A stretch of 64,000 bases of DNA from Procambarus clarkii (GCF_040958095.1 NC_091158.1:38993308-39057307); one strand, 5' to 3'. Positions 51,615-62,117 are shown, numbered from the stretch's first letter. Numbers and translations: made by a program. Notes: generated by a model not told the origin, from the letters alone.

Positions 51615-51939
51615 CCACCTACATCAGCTTCACTCCACCTAGGAACATCTGTTGAGCAACTTCAGGAATCAGTACCTGAAGGAGGTGGAGTGGAGATAAA
51701 ATGCTCAACTTATTTTACTACAATCGTCTTTGCTTTGGTAAGTACACATAATTGTCTTAGATTGTTTCAGTATTGTAGTCTATTTTCTTAGGAATATTTT
51801 GATACCTAAATGAGAACTGTAGCACGAAAACTAAAGTAAGTATACACGAAACAAGAGAAACTTTTTTTGTGGGTGTTGCGGGTGTGAGTTGGAGTGTCAA
51901 GAGCGGGTTCCGGTTGTGTGTTTTCCGTCATCTCTACAG

Positions 51940-52650
51940 CTGTGAATTCCAAGGAATTGTATTTGATATGCATATGTCTGTGTAGGGAATTTTATTCCGA
52001 ACACTATACAAAAAAAACGGTGTGAAACAAGTATAAACTTGAAAAACATGAGCAAAGTAAAAACTTTTGACGCTCACGGGTACAAACACGCGTAAGATTT
52101 TATTCCCCGCAAATTTATTTGATGCTGTGTTGGCCAACTCTACCCATGTTCTTATAGAACTTTCTATTGCGAACACATTGCTATAAAAATGAAATACGTA
52201 GCTCCAGAAATAATGTCAGGACAGTGAAATAAGTATAAACATTCAAAGCACTGCATCCCAACAGTGTCGTCCCTGCTGAAATCAAGGCTAACGCTTCGCC
52301 CAGTTCCCACACTCGTGCGGGTCACCCAATACCATAATTAGACATTGATAGGCATATGTCTGGGTGGGGAATTTTATTGCGAGTTCAGTGATATCAAAAT
52401 GAGCGCTGTAGGATGACTGTGAGGCTGGCAACAAACGAAAGAGTATGAACATTTACTTCCTGTTTGGGTGTCACGGCGAGTCATCTTCGTGTTTATTTAC
52501 TTCGTGGTGGGATACCAAATGCTTCGGTGACATTTTATGCATATGATCTTGTAGAGAATTTTATTGCCAACGCATTGATACCAAAATGAAAAACGTAGCT
52601 CGAGAATTGAGGTTAAGAGCGTGAAAAGATTATAAACTTTTTTGTGTTTA
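51940..52650 (+). repeat. four diverged subterminal repeats
   Basis: GAATTTTATT(G/C)CGAAC ... AAAATGAAATACGTAGCTC-like blocks near 51977, 52160, 52368 and 52557, about 190 bp apart, each followed by a ~60-bp segment ending AAGTATAAACTTTT-like. Part of the piggyBac-like element. Confidence 0.7.
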
Positions 52651-52725
52651 CGCTTGAGCGCCCAGAATGCCGCGCACACAACCTGCTTGGTTTTCCAGCT
52701 AGTGCCGCGCGCACTAATGTGTTAA

Positions 52726-53195
52726 GCAACTGACATATGTGGAGAGCTAGTATCAAAATTTATATGTTTGTCCTGCACACCGCCCCCCATCCAGTGGGCA
52801 GCGGTGGATAGGTTACAATCACTCAGTTACTACCTACAGTTAGCAAACTGGGGATATTTGGCTAAAATTTCTGGTAGCAGATCATTTTGAATGAAATATT
52901 GACACATCGCTAGAACATTGGTTATAGAATTGTCTCTAAATTCATGTATCTTTTCGCACTCCATCACATAGTGACGGAGGGTGTGTGAATAATTTTGTTG
53001 ACACAGTTTACATTTGGTCAGGTCTACATCGGCAGATAATGAGAATTCCCAGAGATACTTGTAACCGAGTCTAAGCCGAGCAGTAGTAACATCTAGAAGT
53101 CTGCTGATTTTATTGGATGATCCATAGATGTGTGGCTCCTCTTGTATGATAGTATGATGATAGATGGAATTACTAGTTCCAGTTTCTAGGCAGGC
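52726..53195 (-). pseudogene. LINE ORF2 C-terminus with CCHC-like motif
   Basis: Open minus-strand frame TTARLRLGYKYLWEFSLSAD, then KCKLCQQNYSHTLRHYVMEC (C-x2-C ... H ... C), ending in EILAKYPQFANCR stop near 52830. The cysteine-histidine motif after an ARLRLGY-type helix is known from the C-termini of I/R1-like LINEs with RNase H. Only ~120 residues are present. 3' UTR continues to 52726, then the TTAA element interrupts. Confidence 0.65.
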
Positions 53196-53204
53196 GATGA
53201 GTAC

Positions 53205-53800
53205 TCACAATAACCTTAATTAAGCGTCAAAACAAAAATGTGTATACTCTTTTTACTCTCCTGACCTTAGTTCTTGAGCTATGTATTTCATTTTGGTACC
53301 AACGTGTTCGCAATAACATTCTCTAGAAGAACATCAGCAAAAACGGTCACCAAAAGTTATATGAATACCAGCACCCAATAAATACCTACGTAGATGACTC
53401 GCCGTGAGTGCCCAAGAGCAACAAAATGTTTTTACTCTTGGGATTGTTATCACTTCCACACTTGTCCTACAGCGTTAATTTTGGTATCAATGTACTCGCA
53501 ATGAAATTCCCAACACGGTGATATGAATATAAACGTAGAATAATGGTCGCTGCCCACCCGCAAGAGTGTGGGAAGTGGCGGAACTGTTACCCAGTATTGG
53601 TGACAAGACGACACATGGGCGATACAGCGCTTTGAAAGTTTATAATTATTTCACTGTCCTGACATTATTATTGTATGTACGTCATTCATTTTTGTGCCAA
53701 TGTTTTCGCAATAGAATGTTCTATGAGCCCGTAGGTAAAAAAGAGCAACAAAGCATAAGATAGAATAGCACCATATATAAAACAACGCTGGTACATATCA
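53205..53800 (-). mobile_element. second piggyBac-like subterminal repeat block, inverted
   Basis: Three blocks near 53285, 53470 and 53678 are inverted relatives of those at 51940-52650 (TTTCATTTTGGTACCAACG, TTTTGGTATCAATG, TTTTTGTGCCAATG, each followed by TCGCAAT). No transposase. It could be a deleted copy or MITE of the same family. Confidence 0.65.
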
Positions 53801-53939
53801 GTGAGCGTCAAACACACACGAAATGTGTGTGTTTGATGGTGGTCAAACGATGTTTGATGTGTTTGATCAGGTGATGTCCTGATCCGCCTAATTAAAGTAT
53901 GAATTATGTTGAGAAAAAATAAGAAAAAAGGGAAAAAAC

Positions 53940-54085
53940 AGGGGTGGGAGAAACATGACAGAAAAAGAGTAAAAATACAATTTGGTCAACAAAACAGCAT
54001 TGTTTAAAATAAAAGATATGGATTGACATTTTGGTGGTTAGGTAGGTTACATTGAGTTAATTAGGTAGTACTTAGTGTTTATCTG
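53940..54085 (-). pseudogene. LINE 3' UTR (continuation of 54472-54795)
   Basis: Inverted copy of 62164-62260, where the same UTR directly follows the CTSPNQFKI coding end. Here ~386 bp of plus-strand repeat (54086-54471) separates coding end from UTR, so that piece is a later insertion. Confidence 0.6.
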
Positions 54086-54471
54086 TTATAGATAGGAGCT
54101 GCATGCCTGGTATGGGCCAATAGGCCTTCTGCAGTTACCTTTGTTTTTATGTTTTTGCCCTGTAACCTAAATGGTTAGAGAGGCACATATATGGGCTTAG
54201 GGACTGAACCCCACACTACATTTAGCTAAGCTGGTTACAATCTTGATGATATAGTTACAAAATTCTGTATAAGTCGTCACATTATCAATGGGTTCGAGAT
54301 CAACCACAATTTCCTGAATGGATATAACAAAGGGGATATTAATAGGTTATTAAAATTGTCAACACACGATAGAACACGAAACAATGGGTATAAATTGAAT
54401 AAGTTTAGATTTAGGAAAGACTTGGGTAAATACTGGGTCAGTAACAGGGTTGTTGATTTGTGGAATTTTTC
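54086..54471 (+). mobile_element. nested LINE 3' pieces, plus strand
   Basis: Contains GGTATGGGCCAATAGGCC (54118), a segment shared with 50281-50516 (54180-54310), and a coding remnant LSTHDRTRNNGYKLNKFRFR followed by KDLGKYWVSNRVVDLWNF at 54355-54468, a LINE C-terminus. Composite of at least two families. Confidence 0.55.
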
Positions 54472-54795
54472 TTAACTTATAAATTTATCTTTATTTATCT
54501 TAAACTGGTTGGGAGAGGTACAGTTTTTAACATAATTGGGAAGGTCATTCCACATTCGAGGTCCCTTGATTTGCAGAGCATTTCTAGTTTGACTAAGTCG
54601 TACTCTTGGAATATCAAATAGGTATTTGTTTCTGGTGTGGTGCTCATGGGATCTGTTACAACCTTCTAGGAAGCTTTTAGGGTCAGGATTGACATTACAG
54701 TGCAGCGTTTTATATATATAAAATACACATGAGAGTATGTGCAGGGACTTAATATCTAACATATTCAGAGATTTGAGTAAGGGGTCCATATATAC
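54472..54795 (-). pseudogene. LINE ORF2 C-terminal remnant
   Basis: 105 open codons: SLNMLDIKSLHILSCVFYIY, then HTRNKYLFDIPRVRLSQTRN and IKGPRMWNDLPNYVKN, the canonical end of a CR1/Rex-like reverse transcriptase, with stop at 54472. 5' edge at about 54795. Confidence 0.8.
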
Positions 54796-54796
54796 T

Positions 54797-54940
54797 GCCC
54801 GGTTGCCTGAAATGCTATATGCCTACTATATTGGCTTTAGGTATTGTATGCACTAGCTCTATCTATAAATCCAACATTATGTTTGTAAATCAACTATGTA
54901 TGTACTTTCCTGAATAAAATTGACTTTACTGTACACTTAT
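54797..54940 (+). pseudogene. LINE 3' UTR, plus strand
   Basis: TGTATGCACTAGCTCTATCT ... CTGAATAAAATTG: non-coding segment with a polyadenylation-type AATAAA near 54918. Assigned as LINE 3' UTR by appearance; family uncertain. Confidence 0.4.
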
Positions 54941-55338
54941 ATGCTCTGTGGATTTGTTATCCCCTATCGTTTGGGAGAAAAAAAATGACTAATACGTTCG
55001 GCGAATGACTTTGACTTCAACTTCACTTTGACTTCGTTCATGTCATCGTATTTTCCGTAATATATAAAGGTTATGACAATGCAATTATATTATTGTGTGC
55101 AAATAAGTTGGAAATTTCATGTACCCTAAAAATAGTAAAATAAAGAATAAGAATAATTAAATAATTGTTGTAGTAAATTGTCACACGTTCATCATACGCA
55201 AACGAACACACAGTTTGGAGCGTCAGTACAACAAGACCGCCGCCATTTTAAAACACGGCTTCGAATGTAAGTAATGTTTTTCTCGTACTAACACTGTATT
55301 ATGCAATAGATTAGGTCTTGAATTCACAAATTTAGTTG
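54941..55338. other. no recognisable feature
   Basis: AT-rich sequence without domain-bearing frames. Confidence 0.45.
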
Positions 55339-55700
55339 TTACATCTGACAGAGTATGTTAGACTGTGTAATGCTGGTCCATGTTGACGTATTTGTGGGCT
55401 TGGTTGGTTTACATGTGATGGCACCCCAATAAGGGCACCCCACAACTGCTGCATATTCTAGCTTTGGACTAGCAAAAGTGGTGAACAATTTCTTTAGTAT
55501 TTCGCCATCCATGTATTTAAAAGCAATTCTGAAGTTGGAATGCATGGCATAGGCTCCTCACACAATGTTCTTTATGTGGTCCTCAGGTGATAGTTTTCTA
55601 TTTAGAACCACCCCTAGATCTCTTTCTTTATCAGAATTCCTTAAAGATTTCTCACATGGTTTTCCTAATGATAGATTGTGGGCTGTAAGGGACAGGTTTA
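55339..55700 (-). pseudogene. LINE RT thumb remnant
   Basis: Minus strand: SDKERDLGVVLNRKLSPEDH (55560-55630), a stop, then DGEILKKLFTTFASPKLEYA (55420-55510). This is the region after the RT active site in CR1/Rex-like LINEs. The same segment, more decayed, recurs at 62660-62815. Confidence 0.75.
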
Positions 55701-55889
55701 ATGTATGGATTAGTTGATAGAAGTTCCAGTCCTCCTGCAGACAGGGATCTCACATCAGCTTATATATTATACAAGGATAAGATTTGATAAATTCAGTTAT
55801 TTGACTGAACACTGGCTCTGTTTAAATCAGAGATTTAAACATACATAGTCTAACCTAGCTCCTTTCTTTTTTACCTAGCTTTTACCTAG

Positions 55890-56830
55890 CCTAACCTAGC
55901 TTTTTTTCCCAAGCCGGTCTATGGCCCGTGTTTTTTTTTCGATGCCTCAGTGGTCCATGCACAGGTCCGTTCAAGGGGATTAAATAGCCGTTCTATGGCC
56001 CCAGGGTTTTCTCAAATTTTCTTTCATAGCCGGTCTATGGCCCCTGGGTTTTACGAACTTTTTTTCCCAAGCCGGTCTATGGCGTGTATGTTAAATAAAC
56101 CAAATTTTTCACTTTTGACAATTGAGCACCTGCTACATCCAGATTCTAGGGAGGAAAGGAATATAATATAATATCTAATATATCTATCTGTGTGAAATAG
56201 ATTAAATCCATTTATTTGATATTCAGCTAATAGTTCTGTATTTTCTACATTCATCCATGTTTTGGTAAGTGCAATAATATGTATTGTTTCATTGCAGATT
56301 AGAGATTCAAGATAGTTCTAGATTTCCGAAGTACTGAAACGCGCGCCATACAGGCTTGGTGGATCTAGGTGCAAGGTAAAATTATTTACATTTACTTGTT
56401 TTGTATTTATATGCATATATGCATTTATATGCATTATTCTATAGAATAATAGATCTCGTAATAATTTTGCAAAAATAGTGGCATTTACTATTTTTAAAAG
56501 ATTATTAAAAAATTTACTGATATGGTGCATTCGGAAGACAAACCCAATTTTTCACTTTTGACAATTGAGCTCGGGTGCAGGGGGGGGGTTGTGTAAAAGC
56601 CTGGTTTGTGCCTCGGAGAGGCTATGGGATCCAGTAAGATCGTCCTTCCTTTCCTCCCTAGAATCTGGATGTAGCAGGTGCTCAATTGTCAAAAGTGAAA
56701 ATTTGGGTTTGTCTTCCGAATGCACCATATCAGTAAATTTTTTAATAATCTTTTAAAAATAGTAAATGCCACTATTTTTGCAAAATTATTACGAGATCTA
56801 TTATTCTAATAAGAGTTTGATAAAATACAG
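55890..56830. repeat. tandem block A with GGTCTATGGCCC units and 128-bp palindrome
   Basis: Left part has three to four diverged units around AGCCGGTCTATGGCCCCTGG (55910-56085). Right part holds an inverted repeat: 56443-56570 and 56680-56807, 128-bp arms with one mismatch-free alignment apart from a single-base indel, loop 109 bp. A second inverted pair (56101-56160 / 56645-56706) shares TTTTCACTTTTGACAATTGA. Confidence 0.85.
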
Positions 56831-56879
56831 TAGACTGCCTACTGGTTTTACCTGTAATAAGGTTTGATACAGATGATTA

Positions 56880-57655
56880 TCCGTTCCAGGGGATTAAATA
56901 GCCGTTCTATGGCCCCAGGGTTTTCTCAAATTTTCTTTCATAGCCGGTCTATGGCCCCTGGGTTTTACGAACTTTTTTTCCCAAGCCGGTCTATGGCCCC
57001 TGGGTTTTACGAACTTTTTTTCCCAAGCCGGTCTATGGCGTGTATGTTAAATAAACCAAATTTTTCACTTTTGACAATTGAGCACCTGCTACATCCAGAT
57101 TCTAGGGAGGAAAGGAATATAATATAATATCTAATATATCTATCTGTGTGAAATAGATTAAATCCATTTATTTGATATTCAGCTAATAGTTCTGTATTTT
57201 CTACATTCATCCATGTTTTGGTAAGTGCAATAATATGTATTGTTTCATTGCAGATTAGAGATTCAAGATAGTTCTAGATTTCCGAAGTACTGAAACGCGC
57301 GCCATACAGGCTTGGTGGATCTAGGTGCAAGGTAAAATTATTTACATTTACTTGTTTTGTATTTATATGCATATATGCATTTATATGCATTATTCTATAG
57401 AATAATAGATCTCGTAATAATTTTGCAAAAATAGTGGCATTTACTATTTTTAAAAGATTATTAAAAAATTTACTGATATGGTGCATTCGGAAGACAAACC
57501 CAATTTTTCACTTTTGACAATTGAGCTCGGGTGCAGGGGGGGGGGTTGTGTAAAAGCCTGGTTTGTGCCTCGGAGAGGCTATGGGATCCAGTAAGATCGT
57601 CCTTCCTTTCCTCCCTAGAATCAGGATGTAGCAGGTGCTCAATTGTCAAAAGTGA
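56880..57655. repeat. tandem block B, duplicate of 55966-56702
   Basis: Direct duplicate displaced by ~916 bp at its start and 956 bp later, because B has one extra ~41-bp GGTCTATGGCCCCTGGGTTT unit. Nearly identical otherwise, so the duplication is recent. B keeps only the left arm of the palindrome and continues into a SINE at 57650. Confidence 0.9.
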
Positions 57656-57657
57656 AA

Positions 57658-57732
57658 TTTGAGGATTTGAACCTGCGTCCGGGAGCATCCCAGACCCTGC
57701 CTAAATCGACTGAGCTACAACAGGGTAAAAGG
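57658..57732 (-). mobile_element. tRNA-derived SINE head, copy 1
   Basis: Minus-strand GTAGCTCAGTCGAT (A-box-like) and GCAGGTTCAAATCC (B box). Head only. Confidence 0.7.
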
Positions 57733-57764
57733 ATCCAGGAAGTTCAGTAGAAGTTTGGTTTCAA

Positions 57765-57900
57765 CCCTTTTACCCTGTCGTAGCTCAGTCGATTAAGGCA
57801 GTGTCTGGGATGCTCCCGGACACAGGTTTGAATCCTCATCACGGCCCTTGTGGATTTGTTCATTTGATGCATCACGTTATTGTGATCTGTGTGTGATGAT
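57765..57900 (+). mobile_element. tRNA-derived SINE, copy 2
   Basis: GTAGCTCAGTCGATTAAGGC and B-box GGTTTGAATCC, followed by the tail CCCTTGTGGATTTGTTCATT and CACGTTATTGTGATCTGTG. With copy 1 it forms a head-to-head inverted pair 35 bp apart. Confidence 0.75.
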
Positions 57901-58029
57901 GTAAGGGCGAAGAGGGAGAACGGCCTGTTGACATAGCTCGGGTGCAGGGGGGGGGGGGTTGTGTAAAAGCCTGGTTTGTGCCTCGGAGAGGCTATGGGAT
58001 CCAGTAAGTTCAGTAGAACTTCGGTTTCA

Positions 58030-58165
58030 ACCCTTTTACCCTGTTGTAGCTCAGTCGATTAAGGCAGTGTCTGGGATGCTCCCGGACGCAGGTTCGAATC
58101 CTCGTCACGGCCCTTGTGGATTTGTTCATTTGATGCATCACGTTATTGTGATCTGTGTGTGTAAT
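58030..58165 (+). mobile_element. tRNA-derived SINE, copy 3
   Basis: Same as copy 2 with exact B-box GGTTCGAATCC. It follows a third copy of the CGGGTGCAGGGGG segment (57938-58005) that also occurs at 56573 and 57530. Confidence 0.78.
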
Positions 58166-58429
58166 TCTTCACTTGCTACAGCAACAGGAATGTGTGTGTA
58201 TGTATTTGTGTTGTTGAATATGACTGAAAGTGTAAGAATAATGATTCTAACACAAATCGTCTGAATATTTGTTTTTCTTCACTGTCGAGAGTAGTTAAAA
58301 AAATTTACTCGAGTTTATTTTCACACTTTATTTATGGTCCTTAAGTCCCTCTCCTTAATGCTGCTGCTGTTTCTCGCATCTTTGCATCGCTTGTATGTTT
58401 GGGGGTTTGGCCTCTTGCTATATATTGAT
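58166..58429. other. no recognisable feature
   Basis: TG-rich and AT-rich sequence; no domain. Confidence 0.4.
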
Positions 58430-58660
58430 TCCATTTGTGTGTGTTTGGGTCTCAGGCCCTCTCGCAATTTCTGTTGAACAAACCCCTTTTCCTAGTTCTG
58501 CATCTCTCCTTTGGTACAAATTTTGTTGTGCTTTTATCATATATTTCACAAAACTTGACATACATTTCATTTACTTCATGTCCTATCAGCAAGTGTTTGT
58601 CAAATTCTTTAAGGAAAGTTTATCATCCTGATTGCAGATCTCTAGCGCTATTATTCGGAT
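58430..58660 (-). pseudogene. LINE endonuclease-RT linker remnant
   Basis: Minus strand VNEMYVKFCEIYDKSTTKFV followed by PKERCRT: the conserved linker between AP endonuclease and RT in CR1-like LINEs. A related copy is at 63800-64000. Confidence 0.6.
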
Positions 58661-58979
58661 TGATGTCCATAGGGAATGGAAAGGATGGGGGAGGTAGAGG
58701 GATGGGGAGATGAAATTCAGGAAGAGGATGCGGGTGTAGAGAGAGAGGAGGTTTGAAAGTTCGGTGGCCTGTCCACCATGGGTTGACATTTTTGTATGTG
58801 TTGTTTGTTTGCGTATGTGTTATGTTGGGTTGTCAGTACATTGGCTGGGGGGGCTAGTGTTTGTGACCTTGTTGGTGTCCTAAAGCACTAGAGCCGATGG
58901 AGTTGGCTGAAGGAGGCTAATCTTAGAAACATCAGGGTAGCTACACTTCTGCCGCCACGACAAATGGTTTTTTGGTTTT
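58661..58979. other. no recognisable feature
   Basis: Left flank of the Jockey-type LINE; no domain. Confidence 0.4.
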
Positions 58980-58994
58980 ATATTTTTTTTGTAG

Positions 58995-59010
58995 GTGTTT
59001 TATTTATTTA

Positions 59011-59049
<39 letters not shown>

Positions 59050-59128
59050 TTATTTATTTTTTTTTTTTTATTTATTTATTTTTTTTTTTTTTATTTTTAT
59101 TATTTTTTTTTCTTTCTTTCTTTATTCT
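58995..59128 (-). repeat. poly(A)/AAATA tail of the Jockey-type LINE (poly-T on plus)
   Basis: T-runs broken by ATTT words, directly after the ORF2 stop on the minus strand. AATAAA lies within a few bases of the stop codon. Confidence 0.9.
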
Positions 59129-62017
59129 TCATTTGGTGTAGATTGGGTCCGGGATGGGCCACTCATCTGGATCGTCTGGCAGACCGCTTAGTATCTGAGG
59201 GCTTGGGAAGGCCTCATCATGGATATGTCTGATCACTTTTTGTTGGAGAGTGATTCTTCTGGTTCTGTGTGGTGGTTCGTGGATCTCGTAGTCGCTGGTG
59301 GTGTTTTCTGCTACAAAGGGATCTTCTGGGTCTGGGACATACATGTTCTTCATACGGTACAGCTGTCTTCTGGCCAGGTAGCTGAGCCTAATGTTCATTG
59401 GCTTCATGTTGAGCGTCTCATGGATCAGGTCAGTTCTTACCCTGTCCCTCAGAGTCAGGCCCTCTGCAAAGCGAAGTGCTTTGTTTTGTACTCGTTGAAT
59501 CTTCAACATGTTGGATTTGTTGGTGAGGTTCAGGGGAACGTAGGGGTATTCCAAGCTAGGCCTTATGATCATTCTGTACAGGTGGAGCTTGATGTGGGAT
59601 GGGGCTTGGTTGAAACGGAAGAGCCTCTCCAGTGAGCCCCGGGCCATCGCTGTCTTCTGGGATACGTACTGGGAGGAGTTGAGTAGCCTGTTGAAGTTGT
59701 ACCCGAGCACTGTGTTGGAGTTTGAGATGGCTATGGGTTCACCCCTGATTCTTATTCCCCCCTCATTTTCAATAGAGAAGGCCATACAGCCGACAGTGCT
59801 TAATTGGATCTTTTCTGGGTTAGTGGTGATCCTCCATTTCCTTTCCCAGTTAGCAGTCCTTGCTAGTTCTACGTTTGCCTTACGGGTTACAGTTGCATGC
59901 TTGGCCGCTTGGATGCTAGGGTTAGATGTTATTACGTGTGTTACGTCGTCCGCAAATTGTACGATAATGGTGTCCCTATACTCTGGTTGGGGTAGGTCAT
60001 TTACAAAGATGTTGAAGAGAACCGGGCTCAAGCATGATCCTTGGGGGACTCCAGCTGTTGGGGTGAAGGCTGCGGCCTCTTTTGCCTTGAAGCTGGGGGT
60101 AACTTGCCTATTCTTAAGGAAATTTCTGATCAGCCTGAGGAGGGTCCAGTTTTGCGCTGGTAAGTCTGCTAATTTGTACACAAGACCATCGTGCCACAAG
60201 CTGTCGAAGGCCTTGTGTACGTCCCTCGTTGCAATCAAAGCTACCTGTTTTTGCTTTCGAATTGAGCTTACGGCGTCGTAGATGATGTTAATTGCGTGCT
60301 GGGTTGATCTATGTGCTCGAAAGCCAAACTGCTTTTCTGTGAAGAGGTTGTTGTACTCCATGTAGTAGTTAAGACGGTTTGACATGATTTTTTCAAAGCA
60401 CTTGCCTATCGTGTCTAAGAGGGAGATTGGTCGGTAGTTGCCAGGTTGGTGGGGGTCTTTCTTGGGTTTGGGAATGAATATCATCTTGGCTGACTTGAAT
60501 GCTACAGGAATGTGACCCGATGCCAGCATAGCGTTGAATAGGTTGAGTATGGATTGCATAAGATTGCCTGGTAGAAGTTTGATCTGCAGCGCTTTGATCC
60601 CTGATGGTCCAGGGGCCTTATCTCTGGTGCTTTTGATGACTCCTCTCATCTCTAGCATAGTTATGGGTCTTGTTAGAGGGTGGTCGTCTTCTAGGGTTGT
60701 CAGGTCAATCAGAGGGGTGCTGTTAAGGGAGGCGGCATTTTCTGTTGTCCATTGGTTGACACGTTCAAAGTGAGTGTTGTTGAAGGCTCTGCTGTTTGAA
60801 GCTGTGAGTGTCTTTTTCCAGACTGCGCCCATGAGGTCAGCCTGATCCTGTGGGTCTTCTATTTTTTCTTGCTGCTCCTCTTCATCTTCGTCAAGGAATG
60901 TGTGTACAAGGTGGGTGAGGCTGGGGTTAACTGATCCCAGGAGCTGTCTGATCTTGCGCCAGAAAGTAGCCGGCTCCCTTTTGTACTGGTTGGCCTGTCT
61001 CACTAGGGTTCCCCAAATGTGGCTCTTGTGGGTCAGCGTAAGGTCTATGGTTTCCCTTCTGAGTGTTTGTAGGGTCAACGCTGGTGGCTGGCCAGTTTGG
61101 TAGTGGCTTTGGCAGGCTCGCTGGTACTCATTCATTTTGCCTCTGATTTCTCGGGTAGGCTTATATTGGTGGTAAGTCCTTGTGGTGGATATTTCACAAG
61201 TGGCCTCGGTTGCAAGCTGGATCCGGTTGTGGATGGTGTTTACTGCTTGGTCGATTGTTTGGGTTGGGAGGTTCTCGAACTCAATGATGGGGTCGTCAGC
61301 AAGGAAGGTGTCATATTCACGGGCACGTATGGTTCCCAGTCTGGGCCTGGGTGGTGCCACATATCTGAAGGGGGCTGCTTGGAGGGATGTGACCACAGGG
61401 ATGTGGTCCGACCCCACGTTCTTGCCTGGGGTTACTCTGCAGTGGAACAGGTCACAATCTCTGTTGGTCAGTACTATGTCAGGGGTGCCCCTCTGGTTAC
61501 CCGCAAAGAACGTCTTAAAGTGGGGGCCTTGGAAGGAGAGGTCCCGGTTTTGCATTAGATTGAAGAGCTGCCTGCCCTTGAGGTCTGGCCTGGCAGGTGC
61601 GTTGAATAAGGCCTGATGGTGGGCATTCAGGTCTCCTGCGATGATAGTGGGGAGATTCCTGTCGAGCAGCTTGTTCAGAGGGATGGAGGGGAGGTAGGCC
61701 AGTCTAGGTGGTAGATATGCGGTGCAGACGATGAGGGGGCCGTGTGAAGTGGTGAGTTCTATTGCAAGAAAGTTGTCGTCTTCTACGAGGATGGGGCGGT
61801 AGGAGAGTCCTCTTCTTATTAGTATTGCCACCCCACTGAACCTACCCCTGTTGACTTCCCTGGTGGAATATCCCCAGATGGAGATGTGCTGGTCCTGCCT
61901 GGCCGCTGTTTCATTGAGTAAGATTACATCTGGGTTAAGTCTGGCTACTTCCAGAGTGAGAAGGTATCTGTTGTTGAAGAAATGTCTGATGTTCACCTGA
62001 AGGATTGTGATCCCCAT
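59129..62017 (-). CDS. Jockey-type LINE ORF2: AP endonuclease and reverse transcriptase
   Basis: Unbroken 962 codons. Endonuclease ~1-225: ITILQVNIRHFFNNR, VILLNETAARQ (Glu), IIAGDLNAHHQ (Asp/Asn) and GKNVGSDHIPVV (Asp/His). Linker with acidic DEDEEEQQEKIED. RT ~445-720: DKAPGPSGIKALQIKLL, NYRPISLLDTIGKCFEKIM, KQFGFRAHRSTQHAINII, TRDVHKAFDSLWHDGL (first Asp), AGVPQGSCLSPVLFN and active site IVQFADDVTHVI. Thumb and C-terminus follow (RPSLEYPYVPLNL, KIQRVQNKALRFAEG). Stop TGA is followed almost at once by AATAAA and the A-rich tail, an unusually short 3' UTR. No ORF1 upstream: the element looks truncated just 5' of ORF2. No RNase H. All visible catalytic residues are present. Confidence 0.93.
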   Translation of the reverse strand: MGITILQVNIRHFFNNRYLLTLEVARLNPDVILLNETAARQDQHISIWGYSTREVNRGRFSGVAILIRRGLSYRPILVEDDNFLAIELTTSHGPLIVCTAYLPPRLAYLPSIPLNKLLDRNLPTIIAGDLNAHHQALFNAPARPDLKGRQLFNLMQNRDLSFQGPHFKTFFAGNQRGTPDIVLTNRDCDLFHCRVTPGKNVGSDHIPVVTSLQAAPFRYVAPPRPRLGTIRAREYDTFLADDPIIEFENLPTQTIDQAVNTIHNRIQLATEATCEISTTRTYHQYKPTREIRGKMNEYQRACQSHYQTGQPPALTLQTLRRETIDLTLTHKSHIWGTLVRQANQYKREPATFWRKIRQLLGSVNPSLTHLVHTFLDEDEEEQQEKIEDPQDQADLMGAVWKKTLTASNSRAFNNTHFERVNQWTTENAASLNSTPLIDLTTLEDDHPLTRPITMLEMRGVIKSTRDKAPGPSGIKALQIKLLPGNLMQSILNLFNAMLASGHIPVAFKSAKMIFIPKPKKDPHQPGNYRPISLLDTIGKCFEKIMSNRLNYYMEYNNLFTEKQFGFRAHRSTQHAINIIYDAVSSIRKQKQVALIATRDVHKAFDSLWHDGLVYKLADLPAQNWTLLRLIRNFLKNRQVTPSFKAKEAAAFTPTAGVPQGSCLSPVLFNIFVNDLPQPEYRDTIIVQFADDVTHVITSNPSIQAAKHATVTRKANVELARTANWERKWRITTNPEKIQLSTVGCMAFSIENEGGIRIRGEPIAISNSNTVLGYNFNRLLNSSQYVSQKTAMARGSLERLFRFNQAPSHIKLHLYRMIIRPSLEYPYVPLNLTNKSNMLKIQRVQNKALRFAEGLTLRDRVRTDLIHETLNMKPMNIRLSYLARRQLYRMKNMYVPDPEDPFVAENTTSDYEIHEPPHRTRRITLQQKVIRHIHDEAFPSPQILSGLPDDPDEWPIPDPIYTK

Positions 62018-62117
62018 TATTGACTATGAGACGGAAGTGCTATTATGTCAACTTCTTGTGGATTCGCAATCATTATTTAATTTACCTTTAGGTGTTCTTT
62101 CACCAGCACAGCAACAC

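Noticed and set aside
58964..59232. Phe-rich membrane-like frames
   Set aside because: They translate the poly-T strand of the LINE's A-rich tail.
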